Notes under the pieces: model-generated
What the model saw: the letters and a program-made list of their open reading frames with translations, nothing else
What the model was told of the DNA's origin: nothing
Databases searched by the model: none
Shown: positions 20,085 through 32,347 of the stretch, in pieces
Layout: every line of letters begins with the position of its first letter
How positions within the stretch are numbered: position 1 is the first letter of the stretch
Program-made: the position numbers and the translations under genes
Source of the DNA: Hepsetus odoe
Taxonomy: Eukaryota; Chordata; Actinopteri; Characiformes; Hepsetidae
Direction of reading: 5' to 3'
DNA length: 64,000 nucleotides
Assembly: GCA_017165825.1 (NCBI GenBank)
Contig: CM029372.1
Coordinates: 6,065,307-6,129,306 of the forward strand

Positions 20085-20272
20085 AAATGAAGTGAAAGTG
20101 ACTAAGTGAAAGTGAACTTAGTGTCATTGTGAAACACAGCACAGCACACAGTGAACTTCTGCTTGTCACCCATACACGCACTATGCAGCAGGGGGCAGCT
20201 ATTTAAAGTGCCCAGAGAGCAGTGAAGGCGACAGTACCTTGCTCAAGGGTACCTCAGGGCAACCTACTGGTC
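20085..20272 (-). mobile_element. SINE fragment (tail type 2)
   Basis: Truncated minus-strand copy with GCTCAAGGGTACCTCAGGG and the CACAGCACAGCACACAGTG tail; the tRNA head is missing. Confidence 0.65.
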
Positions 20273-20528
20273 TGGGATTATCTTAATTATCTAAATTAAC
20301 TTGAATGAATTTAAACAATCTAAACACACTTGGTAACTAATTGAAGCTGTCATAATGTCATATGTAACATCTTGTTGCTGTCGGAGCAAAAATGCAAGAA
20401 GAACTATTCTTTAATGTAAGTTAATATAAAAATAAAAATAAAATCTTAGTAATTCTGAAATGTTTCTATTCGTCTGTTTATCATACAACATTTTTGTGCA
20501 TGTGCTGTACATGTTTATGATCTCACAG

Positions 20529-20702
20529 GTAAGAAGGAGCGTAAGTCAGACTGTGGGGAGTGGCAGTGGAGTGTGTGTGTGGCTAATGAGGGCGACTGCG
20601 GGCTGGGCACCAGAGAGGGCACTCGCACCGGCACTGACTGCAAACAGACGATCAAAACACAGCGCTGCAAAATCCCCTGCAACTGGAAGAAGCAGTTTGG
20701 AG
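20529..20702 (+). CDS. ptn: Pleiotrophin, coding exon 2 (N-terminal midkine domain)
   Basis: A 174-bp exon, phase 1 on both sides, encoding residues 30-88. It starts GKKERKSDCGEWQWSVC and carries six cysteines (residues 38, 46, 53, 67, 76 and 80), the pattern of the first thrombospondin-like beta domain of pleiotrophin. CVANEGDCGLGTREGTRTG is the conserved core. The acceptor is CTCACAG at 20522-20528 and the donor is GTGAAC at 20703. It lies between the Tc1/Rex3 stack and an (AG)n run. Confidence 0.95.
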
Positions 20703-21118
20703 GTGAACGCCACACCACTACGGACATAAAAATGATAAACTACATAGATGTAAAAAAAAAAAATAAGTGAACCTCTTGAATAAGCTGTACATTTGAAAGC
20801 AAAAGACTTGGGAGTTTTTAGGTAATAAAGTATGAGTGGATACCATGTTTTATTTAAAGAACTGGGATTTTTCATTGCACATGTTCATGGAAGTGTATCA
20901 TGGCGCAGGTATCTGATGACCTTATAAAGAGTGGTTGATTATCATCAGACGTGAAAAGATAAATAAAGCCACCAAAGCATTTAGACTTCACATTTTAACA
21001 GGCTGTTTGCAAATGGAGGATTTTCAAGAATCATCTTGGTGGCTGAACAAGAAGATCACTCTTTACAGAAATAGACTGTAGACTTCATTCATGTCTGTTC
21101 CCAGAGAGTGAGAGAAAG

Positions 21119-21120
<2 letters not shown>
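20703..21120 (+). other. ptn intron sequence
   Basis: No feature recognised. Confidence 0.4.

Positions 21121-21123
<3 letters not shown>

Positions 21124-21185
<62 letters not shown>
21124..21185. repeat. (AG)n microsatellite
   Basis: About 30 AG dinucleotides in the ptn intron. Confidence 0.95.
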
Positions 21186-21188
<3 letters not shown>

Positions 21189-21189
21189 T

Positions 21190-21910
21190 TTGTTGTAATG
21201 GAGTGGTTATTTTTGGGCGTCTCGGTCTCAGTCAAACAACACATGTTAAAATTCTGAGCATAAATAAATTCTCACCCCCTACAGAAACACACTTCTGCAT
21301 GTCTTATCTAAGATATGGTGATTTTATAGTAGAAGTGAATGTTCTTTTTTTTTTTTTACTTTAATATATGCTAATGCAATCAGAATTTCTTCTATGTACT
21401 CCTGTACTGCTTCTTTGGACTTGGATTTTCATGCCCTTTGTCATTCATCATCAGCCAGAAGGAGGTAAAAGACTAGTGCTCGCTTCACTAAGGTCAGGAT
21501 GAGGTAGGGTTGAGTTTAGTCATGAATGTGAAAAGAATGCCAGCTTATTTTTTTTACAAGCTACTACACACAGTATTATAAGCAGCTGTTTGGTTGAAGT
21601 TTGAGGCTGAAAGTGAAAGGAGGCTGATTGGATGAAGGTGTAGATAAATTATCTCCAAAAAGCCTGATGGAATCATCCATAAACATAATCAGTGTGAGGC
21701 CACACCTCCAAAAGTAGGGCAACAAAATGGTACTTAAAAAAAAAGACAAAAAATAACAAAAAATAAAACATGTTGCAATAAATATTTCAATGAATGTCAG
21801 CACTGTGTGGTTTGACACTGTGCACTTCTCTGGGCTCGGCTCACAAAGCTAATTTTCTGGGGACGTTAATAAGCAAGAAAAACTGCAACTGAAATGTTAT
21901 ACATATCTCA
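21190..21910 (+). other. ptn intron sequence
   Basis: AT-rich; no gene or transposon recognised. Confidence 0.4.
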
Positions 21911-21952
21911 TATATATCTTCTTTTTTTTGTTCCGCTGCACCCGTTTAGGGG

Positions 21953-22990
21953 TCACCGCAGTGGATCAACCATCTCCATTTCTTCCAGTCCTCTGCATCT
22001 TCCTGCTTCAAACAAACCACCTGCATGTCTGCTCTCAACACGTCCATAAACCTCCTCTTTGGTCTTCTTCTTTTCCTCTTTCCTGGCAGCTCCAGGAACC
22101 TGAGCTGTCCCTCTAATATACTCATTTCTAATCCTGTCCATCCTCGTCACACCCAACGAAAATCTCAGCCTCTTTAACTCTGAGACCTCCAGCTCCGCCT
22201 CCTGTCTTTTCGTCAGTGCCACCATCTCCAAACCATACAACATAGCTAGCCTCACTACTGTCCTGTAAACCTTCCCTTTTAGTCTAGCTGGTACCTGTCT
22301 GTCACAAATCACTCCAGCCACTCTTCTCCACCCATTCCAACCTGCCTGCACTCTCTTCTTCACCTCTCTTCCACACTCGCCGTTACTCTGCACTTTTGAT
22401 CCCAAGTATTTAAACTCCTCCACCTTAGTCACCTTTAATCCCTGCATCCTAACCACTCGACTTTCCTCCCTTTCTTTCAGACTCATGTATTCTGTCTTTG
22501 ACCTACTCACTTTCATTCCTCTCCTCTCTAGAGAAGATCTCCATCTCTCCAGGTTCTCATCAAGCTGCTGCCTACTCTCACTGCAGATCACAATATCATC
22601 AGCAAACATCATCGTCCACGGAGACTCCTGTCTAACCTTGTCCGTCAACCTGTCAATTACTATTGCAAACAAGAATGGGCTCAGTGCTGATCCTTGATGC
22701 AATCCAACTTCTACCTTAAATTCATCCATCACTCCCACTGCAGATCTCACCACTGTCACATTGCCATCATACATATCCTGAACTACTCTCAGATACTTCT
22801 CTGACACTCCTGACTTCCTCATACAAAACCACAACTCCTCTCTAGGCACCCTGTCATATGCTTTTTCCAAGTCCATAAAGGCACAATGCAACTCGTTCTG
22901 ACCTTCTCTGTACTTCTCCATCAACACCCTCAGAGCAAACATTGCATCTGTAGTGCTCTTTCTCGGCATCTGCTGTTCACTGATCCTCAC
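21953..22990 (-). pseudogene. RTE reverse transcriptase
   Basis: One open frame holds MPRKSTTDAMFALR, CAFMDLEKAYDRVPREELW, VGLHQGSALSPFLF, the catalytic MFADDIVICSES and VEEFKYLGSKVQ. It is nearly complete from finger to thumb region, but lacks the segment upstream of MPRKS. Confidence 0.78.
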
Positions 22991-23106
22991 CTCTTTTCTT
23001 AACCTAGCTTACACTACTCTTTCCCATAACTTCATGGTGTGGATGAAGGTATCCTCCTTCTTCCTTCCAGATGTCACACCAAGTACATTTCTAGCCGTCT
23101 GCCTTA

Positions 23107-24105
23107 TCACTTCTGCAATAGTTTCCCAGCAATCCAGTAGCTCTTCAACACCTCCCTGTGCCGTGTTAACTCATACCTGAAATCCACCTCCTTCAGCTTC
23201 CACCACTTGATCCTTGACTCTGCCGTCACTTTCCTCCTCTCCTTGACCTCCAAGGTCATCCTACAGACCACCATTCTATGCTGTTTAGCTACACTCTCCC
23301 CTGTCACTACTTTGCAGTCTCCAATCTCTTTCAGACTGACCCTCCTGCAAATGATATAATCCACCTGTGAGCATCTTCCTCCACTCTTATACATCACCCT
23401 GTGCTCCTCCCTCTTCTTAAAATAAGTGTTAACTACAGCCCTTTCCATCCTTTTTGGAAAATCTACAACCATCTGACCTTCAGCATTCCTCTCCTTGACA
23501 CCATGCCTACCCATCACCTCCTCATCACCTCTGTTCCCATCATCAACATGACTATTAAAATCTGTGCCAATCATCACTCTCTCTCCCCTGGGTACACTCT
23601 CTATCACTTCATCTAAGTCTCTCCAGAATTCTTCTTTCTCCTCCATCTCACAACCAACTTGTGGAGCATAAGCACTAACAACATTCATCATCACACCTTC
23701 AACTTCCAGCTTCAAACTCATCACCCTCCCTGACACCCTCTTCACCTCCAAAACACTCTCCACATATTCTTCCTTCAGGATAACACCTACCCCATTCCTC
23801 CTTCTATCCACACCATGGTAGAACAGTTTAAACCCTCCTCCAATACACCTGGCCTTACTACCCTTCCATCTTATCTCCTGCACACACAAAATGTCAACCT
23901 TTCTTCTCTCCATCATATCAGCTAATTCTCTACCTTTACCAGTCATGCTGCCAACATTCAAAGTTCCTACCCTCACTTCCACTCTCTTCTCCTTCTTCCT
24001 CTCCTCCTCCCTCTGGACATGTTTTCCTCCTCTTCTTCTTCTTCTTCTCTTTTGGCCAACAGTAGTCCAATTTCCACCAGCACCCTGTAAGCTAACAATA
24101 CTGGA
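23107..24105 (-). pseudogene. RTE endonuclease
   Basis: VRVGTLNVGSMTGKGREL, DILCVQEIRWKGSKARC, YHGVDRRRNGVGVIL, VVSAYAPQVG and MIGTDFNSHVDDGNRGDEE are the ordered motifs of an apurinic-type endonuclease, including catalytic N, E, D and N positions. Genes annotated as craniofacial development protein 2-like belong to this family. Confidence 0.75.
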
Positions 24106-24158
24106 GATGGTATATATATATATATATAATATGTATACAACATATATATAATATGTAT

Positions 24159-24522
24159 ATTCAGTATTTGGTTTGACCACCCTTTGCCTTCAAAACAGCA
24201 TCAGTTCTTCTAGGTACACTTGCACACAGTTTTTGAAGGAACTCTGGTAGGTTGGCTGGTAGGTTGTTCCAAACATGACTGTGTTTCAGCCTCCGTGTGA
24301 CACTGATGATCATGGTTTGGTAAAATTGGTTGATCATACACCGACTATAATCCTACAGAATCCCTGACTTTGTGCAAGTGTACCTAGAAGAACTGATGCT
24401 GGTTTGAAGGCAAAAGGTATTTAGACGAAATATTGATTTGATTTAGATTTTTCTTTTGTTCGCTCACTTGTTCACATTTTGTAAATTGCTAAAAATTAAC
24501 AATCATTATTTATACAGTACTG
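24159..24522. mobile_element. Short Tc1-type element (TIR-derived), 5' truncated
   Basis: The two halves are inverted copies of the transposase 3' end of the 7545 element (GTGTACCTAGAAGAACTGATG and its inverse). The right end reads CAGTACTG followed by TA. The left terminal repeat is missing. It adjoins the RTE copy. Confidence 0.65.
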
Positions 24523-24524
24523 TA

Positions 24525-25519
24525 TATATGTATACAGTATAATGAAGTATAATGAATATAGCTCAGTCTCAAGGAAAACATTTCCTGTTCATAAGCTGTA
24601 CTCAGTCTCAGGCTCAACTCAATCAAAAAGTGACCTGAGTAGTTTGAATATTGGTGGGTCAAGGCCTGTTCACCCTGTAGGTCTAGCAACCATGCAATAA
24701 AAATGAGTAAAAATCTCAGGGAAGATCAGTTTGAGGTATAGGGTCATTTTAGAACAGGTGCAGGACTGTAGGCTCTCAGCACGCTGTGTTAGACTCTTTT
24801 CATTACTTAGAAACATTACAGAAAATGAGAGAGCAGTACTGGGAGAAGGAATGACCTTTAATAAAATATAGGTACATGAGGTCAACAGAGATCCTCAGGT
24901 GTAAACAAGCAAATAAATCAAACTGTATTTAATCTGTGAATGTACGTGTGTGTGTATGTGTGTGTGTGTGCGTGAAAATGAATAGTTTTGTTGTTGAGAA
25001 GTAATTCGTAGCAGTTTAATGTGAAATGGTTTGTTTTTAAGACATGATTTCTTTACAATGGTAATAGAGACCCAAATTTATACATAATTATATCACAGTT
25101 TTACTACCTTAAACCACTAATTAACATATTTACACCTTCTTAATTTAGATAATACATATTTTATGTAATATATGTAATATTTCATGTTAAAAACACTATG
25201 AAGGAGCTGTAAGTCTGAACAAACCTCCACAAAACCTCTACATGCATGCACCAATACATTTGTTAATCCCATTTAAATGGATATCTTCTGGAAACTGTTG
25301 TGAAATTATGGATCAGACACCAGGCAGATGCGCAGACAGCTTATCCCATGTAATAACTTTCTGTGAAGATATTAAACTTTGATTCATTTCGACATCCCTG
25401 TAAGCAATTCTGACACTTTCTCCAGAAATGCATTATTGTATATCTTCTCTAAATGACTGTTTACATTTTTATTTTAGAGAGCACTGTTTTTTTAATGCCT
25501 GCTTTTCTGCCTCATGCAG
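24525..25519 (+). other. ptn intron sequence
   Basis: AT-rich intron, with a short GT run near 24945-24970. The last 40 bases are the pyrimidine-rich acceptor of the next ptn exon. Confidence 0.45.
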
Positions 25520-25684
25520 GAGAGTGCAAGTATGACTTCCAGGCCTGGGGTGAGTGTGATGCTGCCACTGGTATGAAGAGCCGAACTGGTGTGCTGAAAC
25601 GAGCCCTCATGGATGCTAACTGTCCCAACACTGTCAGTGCAACCAAACCCTGTGGCAAGACCAAGACCAAGGCCAAGCTACAGG
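25520..25684 (+). CDS. ptn: Pleiotrophin, coding exon 3 (C-terminal midkine domain)
   Basis: A 165-bp phase-1 exon encoding residues 88-142. ECKYDFQAWGECD, SRTGVLKRAL and TKPCGKTKTKAKLQ are the signature of the second, heparin-binding beta domain. Four cysteines (90, 100, 122 and 132) complete the family's ten. The acceptor ends GCAG at 25519 and the donor is GTAATA at 25685. Confidence 0.95.
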
Positions 25685-25727
25685 GTAATATTGACTCTAC
25701 TCTCAAATGCACACATATACACACACA

Positions 25728-25920
25728 TTACATTTACAGCATTTAGCAGATAATCTTATCAAGAGCAACTTCCATTTCCTGATTACAGGGACAGTTTCTC
25801 TGGAGCAACTTAGGGTTGAGGGTTTTGCTCAGGAACCCAATGGTGGTAAATCGGGAGGTGGGACTTGAATCTGTGACCTCTTGGTCCACAGGCGAGTATC
25901 CTATCAATAGACCACCACTC
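25728..25920 (-). mobile_element. HpaI-like SINE
   Basis: Minus-strand copy: GGTGGTCTATTGATAGGATAC head, the CTGTAATCAGGAAATGG block, and the AGATTATCTGCTAAATGCTG tail, a variant of the widespread fish tail AAGAGCGTCTGCTAAATG. Confidence 0.65.
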
Positions 25921-26575
25921 ATTAAAAGTGCATCTAGAGTTGTACATACACTCACACACACAGAGGATGACATCCTGCTGGTAATATTTACAGCCGACGG
26001 TGGACTGATTAAGACTTTAACAGTGCAGGAAGCATTTTACACACTAAATCAACTGTCTACATTTTGAATTAAGCATTCTTATGAACTAATCTTAATATTA
26101 TCAAATTAGGTATTTAAATTTAATACTGATTCGGTTATTTGCCTACAGTTTGATCAAATATATAAAAGTGTTCAATTTTAAGACCCATTTGTGCATTGAA
26201 ACAGCTGCAGCACCTCTCATATACACCTCATACTTCCGTTACTGAGAAGCTGAGATAAGCATGGCTGCTGTCCTTGGTGCTGAATCAACACTGACTGACC
26301 GCTGTCGGCGTTGTCCGTGGTCCTGAAATGCTGCTGACTTAACTTTGATGAAAAAATCACCACAGATGCGAGTCTGTTAGTTGCCAACTGTCAGTCAAAA
26401 ATGTGTGTGTCTAGAGGACCGAGACATGGTGGTGCTAGGAGAGAAAGAGTGTGGGAGGTAATTGCTTTTCACTGGATATTCTGCCATTTAAAGACTGGAG
26501 AGGTTATTTCTTTTAGCCTCTGCATCAGTAAGCAGTCTCTGACTTCTTTTGGAATGAAACACTTTAGATGGTGCT
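25921..26575 (+). other. ptn intron sequence
   Basis: Nothing recognised. Confidence 0.4.
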
Positions 26576-26579
26576 GACA

Positions 26580-26695
26580 TTTCTCTCTCTCTCTCTCTCT
26601 CTCCCTCCCTCTCTCCATCTCTCTCTCCCTCTGTCTCTCTCTCTCTCTCTCTCTCTCCCTCTGTCTCTCTCTCTCTCTCTCTCTTTTATCACTCT
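26580..26695. repeat. (CT)n-rich tract
   Basis: Imperfect CT dinucleotides with CCCT interruptions. The run can be read as protein but is not coding. Confidence 0.9.
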
Positions 26696-26854
26696 CTGCT
26701 TCTATTTTCTATCATCCCCCTTAACACTCTCCCTCTCTGATTATTATAATTATTTTGAGAGCTGAAAGAATTCCACAGTTCTTAATGCAGTTATCTGAGC
26801 AGCTTTGACTGCATTGTAAAATTAAATCAAATGTCAAATGAGTATGTGCGTGTG

Positions 26855-27054
26855 TGTGCATGTGTGTGTGTGTGTGTGTGTTAAAAGATAGTCTTCGTTT
26901 TCATTTATTGCATACACAAACTGTAAGGACTGCACCAGCAAACATATACTGACACTGCACGAGTTCTTGGCTTCTTGTAATGCCTCTGATATTATCCCTG
27001 CTGTGATTAACATCATGTCTGTGATCATAAGTCTAATATGCCCATGGCCTATTG

Positions 27055-27099
<45 letters not shown>

Positions 27100-27180
27100 C
27101 TCATGCTTTCTCAATGTCTCTCTGTTTTGTGTGTGTGTGTGTGTGTGTGTGAGTGTGTGAACGACTGTCTGAAAGAGAGA
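26855..27180. repeat. GT, CT and GT microsatellites
   Basis: Short GT run near 26855-26880, a CT run at 27056-27100 and a GT run at 27131-27151, separated by unique sequence. Confidence 0.85.
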
Positions 27181-27604
27181 GAGAAATAGATAGAATCCAG
27201 TAATTCCATGAACCTGTTGGGGAGAGAAGAGCCCACTGAAAGCCACATTCTGGTGTTTGGGTTGAGTGTGTGTTGTTTCTGCAGTAGGGACTTGTCATCT
27301 CTACATTGATGTTATAAACATAATCACAACAAAATTCACAAACACTCATCCAAAATCACATACAATCAGTCATTTGAGACAATAGCTGACTTGATTTTTA
27401 TAGAGCAACCAGAAGGAGAACTAATTTTAAATAGGATTTTCCTGTATTAATGACTGTCATTCTCAAAAAAACTGTTTCTAGATCTGCACTGCTGCTCCTT
27501 AAACAGTTTGTAGAAATAAATCATATTTTCTATAAAAGTTCTCTACGTAGTTTGACTGCATGGTGACGTTTTAATAATACCATAAGTCATACTGTGCCCT
27601 AACC

Positions 27605-27655
27605 CATTTATATTTACAATTATAGCATTTAGCAGATGTCCTTATCCAGCGCAAC
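27605..27655 (-). mobile_element. SINE/LINE tail fragment
   Basis: The words TAGCATTTAGCAGATGTCC and TTATCCAGCGCAAC are the inverted 3' tail shared by HpaI-like SINEs. Confidence 0.5.
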
Positions 27656-27659
27656 ATAA

Positions 27660-29689
27660 ATCAGTGCTTCATATCCTCATATGTTGCGCATTTTTGTCTC
27701 CTGGTAAAAATCAGCAACTTTTGATGAACCATTTCCCAGCTGGGTAACATACTTACAGGCCCTATAACGGAACCACTCACTTGTGAAAATCAAGGTGAGA
27801 CTGCAGTGGAGTGAGAGATGTTTTGGTGATGTGATAACAGAAATGATCTGGGTGACTATTGACCTCTAGTGTTTGTAAGCAATATCAATGTGTAGCTCAT
27901 GCACTACACTAAAGAAGCAAAATCTGGATGCCAACCATGTTCATCATAGATCAACTACAGAGTTTTGTAGAGAAATTTGTGAAAATTAACCCTGATGTAG
28001 CCCATGGAACATATTCTTATTGATTTAATTAGTTACATGTAAAAATGTGTTGCTTCCAAATTCAGAGATCCATTAAATAGGACCTTTGCCCCCATCTGCC
28101 CTGCTAAAAACAGACAGACTCACATACAAGCGCACACACACACACACACACACACACACTGTACACAAGGAGTGTTGTTGAGACTGTCTGACTGTCTGTG
28201 TGTTGAGATAAGCAGGGAGGCTTCTGGGAGTCAGAGCTATGGTAAGCAGGTAAACAAATACACAACCATGCACACACACATACACACACACACACCTTCA
28301 CTAGGGGATATCTAACCTGCTCTTCCCCTGTCCAATTGTTCTTAATGAGAACCATGTGGCTGCTCCTCTGTGGCTATGGCAGGCCGGAGGCAACATTTGT
28401 CATGGGATTCTTTAGTGGAAGAATGAATGGCTGGAAGAGTGTAGAGGTCTGAGCAGCCCAGAATATTCTGAATAACACACACAACACAGAGACGCACAAG
28501 TGAAACAGTATGAAAAACAGCCTCAGTGCCCGGAACCCTAAAGCCTGCCCTGAGTTTACCACCAGCGGGAGCTGTCAATTCAATTTGGTTTGTATCATTT
28601 CAGAAATAGTTTCTGTAATAAAGGAAGCTTCTGGGAGCTGTCCAGCCTGTGATGGGACTGTCTGTTTGTGTGTGTGTGTGTGTGTGTGCGTGTCTTATTT
28701 CTTGCCTCATCCACGCAGTCGTGTAGTTCTGATAATGAATATATATTAAAGCAGCCCAAATAAAAATGCTAAACGAAATGCTCCGGCAGCTCTCACACTT
28801 CCCACTGCTACTCGGCAATTTGCTGACTGCAGAGCGGAGGAAACTAATGAAAACAAGCACGTAACGTGGAGGACAGGGCCATTACCTTCACTGGTGAGGG
28901 GTGTGTGTGTATGGATGGGTGTGTGTTGGAAGTATAAGCTCTCTGTACCGTATTTCGGGGACTACATTTTTTTCAGAATGATGGAATACATTAACATATT
29001 CGAAGCGTTAGGAACTTTTAGGACAAAAAAGGACAGATTCTCATGATGTGAAGTCCAAGACCTGCAGGTTATTCTAAGTTAATGTGGGCAAGGTACCAGC
29101 CCCAGTGCCCACTGTGGAAGTTTTAAATATTAAGGTGAGTTGCACTATTTAGCTGGAGCAATAGAAGATGTCAGATCAAATTCCCCACTAAACAGGAATA
29201 CAAATCTGTGGCTTTGTGTGAGTGAGTGAGAAAGAGAGAGAGAGGGTAATAAGAGCAAGTGTGAGAGTGAGAGAGAGAGAGAGAGTGAGAGAGAGTGAGA
29301 AGGTGAGTGCAGTAACAGCTCATTTTCATCATCATGTGTAACATATTTATACATTTTCTAGGTTACATATGAACACACACACACACACACACGCGTTTTG
29401 TTTATTTCATATTTTATTAAAGAATTCCAAAGGAATCCATGATTGGGACAAAACTGTATTGATACACAGCGCTGCCTTATGTTTGTCATTATTTTAATTG
29501 TCACGCTGCTAAATATATTGCTGTGTCATCGCTAATTTAACATTTAAATGTTACTCAAATCAAACAACCAAGACATTTTTCACAGCCCAGGTTTTATATT
29601 TAAATGTATCTTCCAACTTTGCCCATCAAAGGCGTGACACACAGACACAGTTATGCCTAGGGGGCAAATTAGCATCTTTAAACCCCCTG
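27660..29689 (+). other. ptn intron sequence with CA/GT runs
   Basis: No exon found. CA or GT repeats occur near 28131-28160, 28270-28293, 28668-28690 and 29372-29392 and a GA run near 29230-29300. Confidence 0.45.
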
Positions 29690-29785
29690 CTGAGCATGTC
29701 TTCAGTCTGCGGGAGGAAACTGGAGCACCCAGAGGAAACCCAAATGGGGAGAGCATGCACACTCCACACAGCACCCTTATCAGAA
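29690..29785 (-). mobile_element. SINE fragment (family of 6285-6600)
   Basis: Inverted relative: GTCTGCGGGAGGAAACTGGA and GGGGAGAGCATGCACACTCC are the complement of the TTTCCTC and TCTCCCC words of the 6285 element. Confidence 0.55.
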
Positions 29786-29789
29786 TGGT

Positions 29790-30581
29790 GGACTGGCAAA
29801 GATAAACTTTGGGTTTAATGCTGTACTTTGCCTTTTTTATACTACTATAATTAACTGCACCAAAAATCTGAAGGAATTAAACTGATGTTTAACAGGAGTC
29901 CTCTGCTCAGAGGTTCATTCAGTGGAAAAAATAATAAAAACTATTTATTTCAAAAACTTTAACACAAAGCTACACTCCTGTAACAATAAGGTGAAGTGAG
30001 GAGAAGGAAGTTCAGGTGATGACTAGGCCAAATTGTTAGCCTTGAGAAAAATGTATAGACACTCTAAATAACTTTATGAAAACATGACAAAGATATAAAA
30101 CACTACACTTTTAGACTTGCACTGATGTTTGGTTTTTATCAGTGATCATTACAGAAAAACTACTGGGGCGGTTCTTTTTTATCATCAGTGTTAAGCACTT
30201 ATGGTAAATGACAAACCTCATCATAGTTAGAGAAGCATGCCAGCTTCTAAGGAGGTTGGTTTAATCTCAGCACTGCTGGATGTTCCTGGTTATTGATTAG
30301 ACTGTGAGAGTTGTTAACTTCAGGTTCCTACATATGTTCAGCCTGTCGTTGTTCTCATGGGCAGCACAGCTACTGGGAAACCTTTCCTTAGAAATATACT
30401 GCTTCCAATGTTACTGACCGTTCTTATGAAGCAAAATTACATTAAAAAAGGAATGAATGAATAATTGATAGAAGAAACAGATATTTTATGTGTGTTATGT
30501 CCTTTTATGTGTCACTATACTTAATTTCATGTTGGTACCACCATCAGTAGTTTGAGCTGATATTAGAATTTGTGTTCAAGG
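29790..30581 (+). other. ptn intron sequence
   Basis: Nothing recognised. Confidence 0.4.
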
Positions 30582-30592
30582 ATATGTTAAAT

Positions 30593-30842
30593 GGGGGCAG
30601 CGGTGGCCTAGTGGTTTGGGCGTTGGCTGCATGATCAGGGGATCGGGGGTTTGAACCCCTCCCCAATAGGTTGCCCTGAGGTACCCTTGAGCAAGGTGCC
30701 CTCCCCGTCTCGCTCCTCCCTGCGATGGGCTGGTGACCTGTCTAGGGTGCGTCCCCCGTCCTTCACCCTGTCTGCGCTGGGTTGGACTCCAGAACCCCCC
30801 CCACGACCCCGTTTGGGACAAGCGGCATAAAATGAATGAATA
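30593..30842 (+). mobile_element. tRNA-headed SINE (tail type 3)
   Basis: Full-length plus-strand copy with GGCAGCGGTGGCCTAGTGG head, GGGTTTGAACCCC B box, GAGGTACCCTTGAGCAAGG block and the GATGGGCTGGTGACC tail ending ATGAATGAAT. ATATGTTAAAT at 30582-30592 and 30843-30853 is an 11-bp target duplication. Confidence 0.85.
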
Positions 30843-31049
30843 ATATGTTAAATAGCATTCATTAATTTATTTATATGTGAGGTTTCTAGTAAACAAGCCT
30901 ATATTCCTTCCTTGTGTTGAGACGCCAGCTGGCATTTAACTCATGAGAGGAACCAGGGCAGAAAATACAATAGTAACTGGAAAATTAATGACGTTATTAA
31001 GGAATGAAAAAAAAAAAGAAAAACTACATTTGCCAAATGGTGTAACAAG

Positions 31050-31287
31050 GAAGTGAAAGAGACTATTCTTGTCATTGTGAGTGCACAGCACACAGTGAAC
31101 CACAATGAAATTACACCTCTGCATTTAACCCATGCACACAAACACGTGGAGCAGGGGGCAGCTATTAAAAGCACCCAGGGAGCAGTGATGGGGACGGTAC
31201 CTCAGGTCATCCTACTGGTCTGGGATTGGAAACCATGATCTTGTGATCCTGGGGCCAATTCCCTAACCATTAGACCACCACTTTCCC
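31050..31287 (-). mobile_element. tRNA-headed SINE (tail type 2)
   Basis: Minus-strand copy with a diverged head (GGTGGTCTAATGGTTAGGG) and the CACAATGACAAGAATAG tail. Part of the central GCTCAAGG block is deleted. Confidence 0.7.
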
Positions 31288-31289
31288 AG

Positions 31290-32291
31290 TTCAATGTCTT
31301 AGAGTATAGGCTGGTATAGTTTGGATATTAGTTTTAATGCTTTCTTTGCTCTTGACAACCATTTTACATGAGCACTTGTTAAAGAAGTGATTAGCTGGAG
31401 GAGTTATTTTAAAGAAAAAGCATTGAGATGCGTGTGGAAGTGAACATCCTAAACCAGGGTTGGGTTGCTGTGGTTCTGCTGAAAAGGGTTGCCTTATCTT
31501 AACCCTAAACATCTACAGAATTTAACCTCAACCATAATCTAACCCACCTGACCTTAGCAATGAAGGGCTTGAGGAACATCTCAATATACCAACAAAGTGT
31601 GCTGAAATCGACCTCTCCAGGACAGTAGACTCCAGGAGTGACAGTGGCCACCTCGGATATTTTAGTTTCCTAAAAAAATTGGCATTAAGCTTAAACTAGA
31701 TTTGTAATATGAGCTGTGTTATTGTGAAGATGTTAAAGTTAAAAGAGTATCCTTATGAAGAAAGCAATGCATATGTGATATATATCACATAATCCTCTCC
31801 TTCATCCCTGGAATTATATGTATGAACCAAGAACCATTTAGGGAGAATTATTAGAAAGAGAGTAAGTGGATTGTGATTTTGGTTTAAAAAGAGTATTTTG
31901 ATACTGTATTTGGATGAAATAGGTTTAAGAGTCTTGAGTTAAATACGAATTTAGATTAGCAGCAATTGAATACCAAAGAGGACAGGTGTTGTTTTAAACC
32001 GATATTACGACACAATATACTGTAGTGCCAACAGATGGCAAATCTTTTTCTGTAATTAAACTCTTCTCCCGCTCTCTCCCACCTCACACAAGTGTGCCTA
32101 ACCCCAGCATCTGAGCTGAGGTGTAGAGAGATTACATTCTTCAAAGTGATTCAGTGCAGGGAACCAGGAGCTGAGCACTGGGGAATGCATGGCAGCTTCC
32201 TCCTTTCTGACCATCCGCTGGTGCTGTGCCAGCACATTATTGTGCCCATGTGTTTGTTGGTGCCTGATTTGGTGCTGTGTGTCCCCCACAG
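31290..32291 (+). other. ptn intron sequence
   Basis: No transposon recognised. The last 15 bases (GTGTGTCCCCCACAG) are the acceptor of the final ptn exon. Confidence 0.45.
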
Positions 32292-32347
32292 ACTCACGGA
32301 AGCCGAAGCGAGACGGGAAGAAGAAAGAGCAAGTCCCATCGGAGTAG
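32292..32347 (+). CDS. ptn: Pleiotrophin, final coding exon (basic tail)
   Basis: This exon supplies 18 residues, D plus SRKPKRDGKKKEQVPSE, and the stop TAG at 32345-32347. The basic tail is the heparin- and receptor-binding extension of pleiotrophin. It is shorter and less lysine-dense than the mammalian tail, which ends in a longer KKKKK-rich run. The frame follows in phase 1 from the exon at 25520. Confidence is lower than for the domains because tail exons are short and variable. Confidence 0.85.

Larger units (their letters stand above)
21915..24108 (-). mobile_element. RTE-clade LINE, internally deleted copy
   Basis: Same family as 7633-11822. The 3' end (21925, CTGCACCCGTTTAGGGGTC on the plus strand) and the reverse transcriptase match. 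Near 23040 the reverse transcriptase N-terminus joins directly to endonuclease sequence, so about 1 kb is missing. This copy retains the N-terminal endonuclease that the first copy lost. Ends are approximate; the 5' side abuts a TA-rich repeat. Confidence 0.78.

Noticed and set aside
26568..26765. Serine/leucine-rich open frames in CT tracts (also 53891-54258) and histidine/threonine or valine/cysteine frames in CA/GT tracts (for example 59079-59339)
   Set aside because: They are translations of dinucleotide repeats, with no start context or homology.
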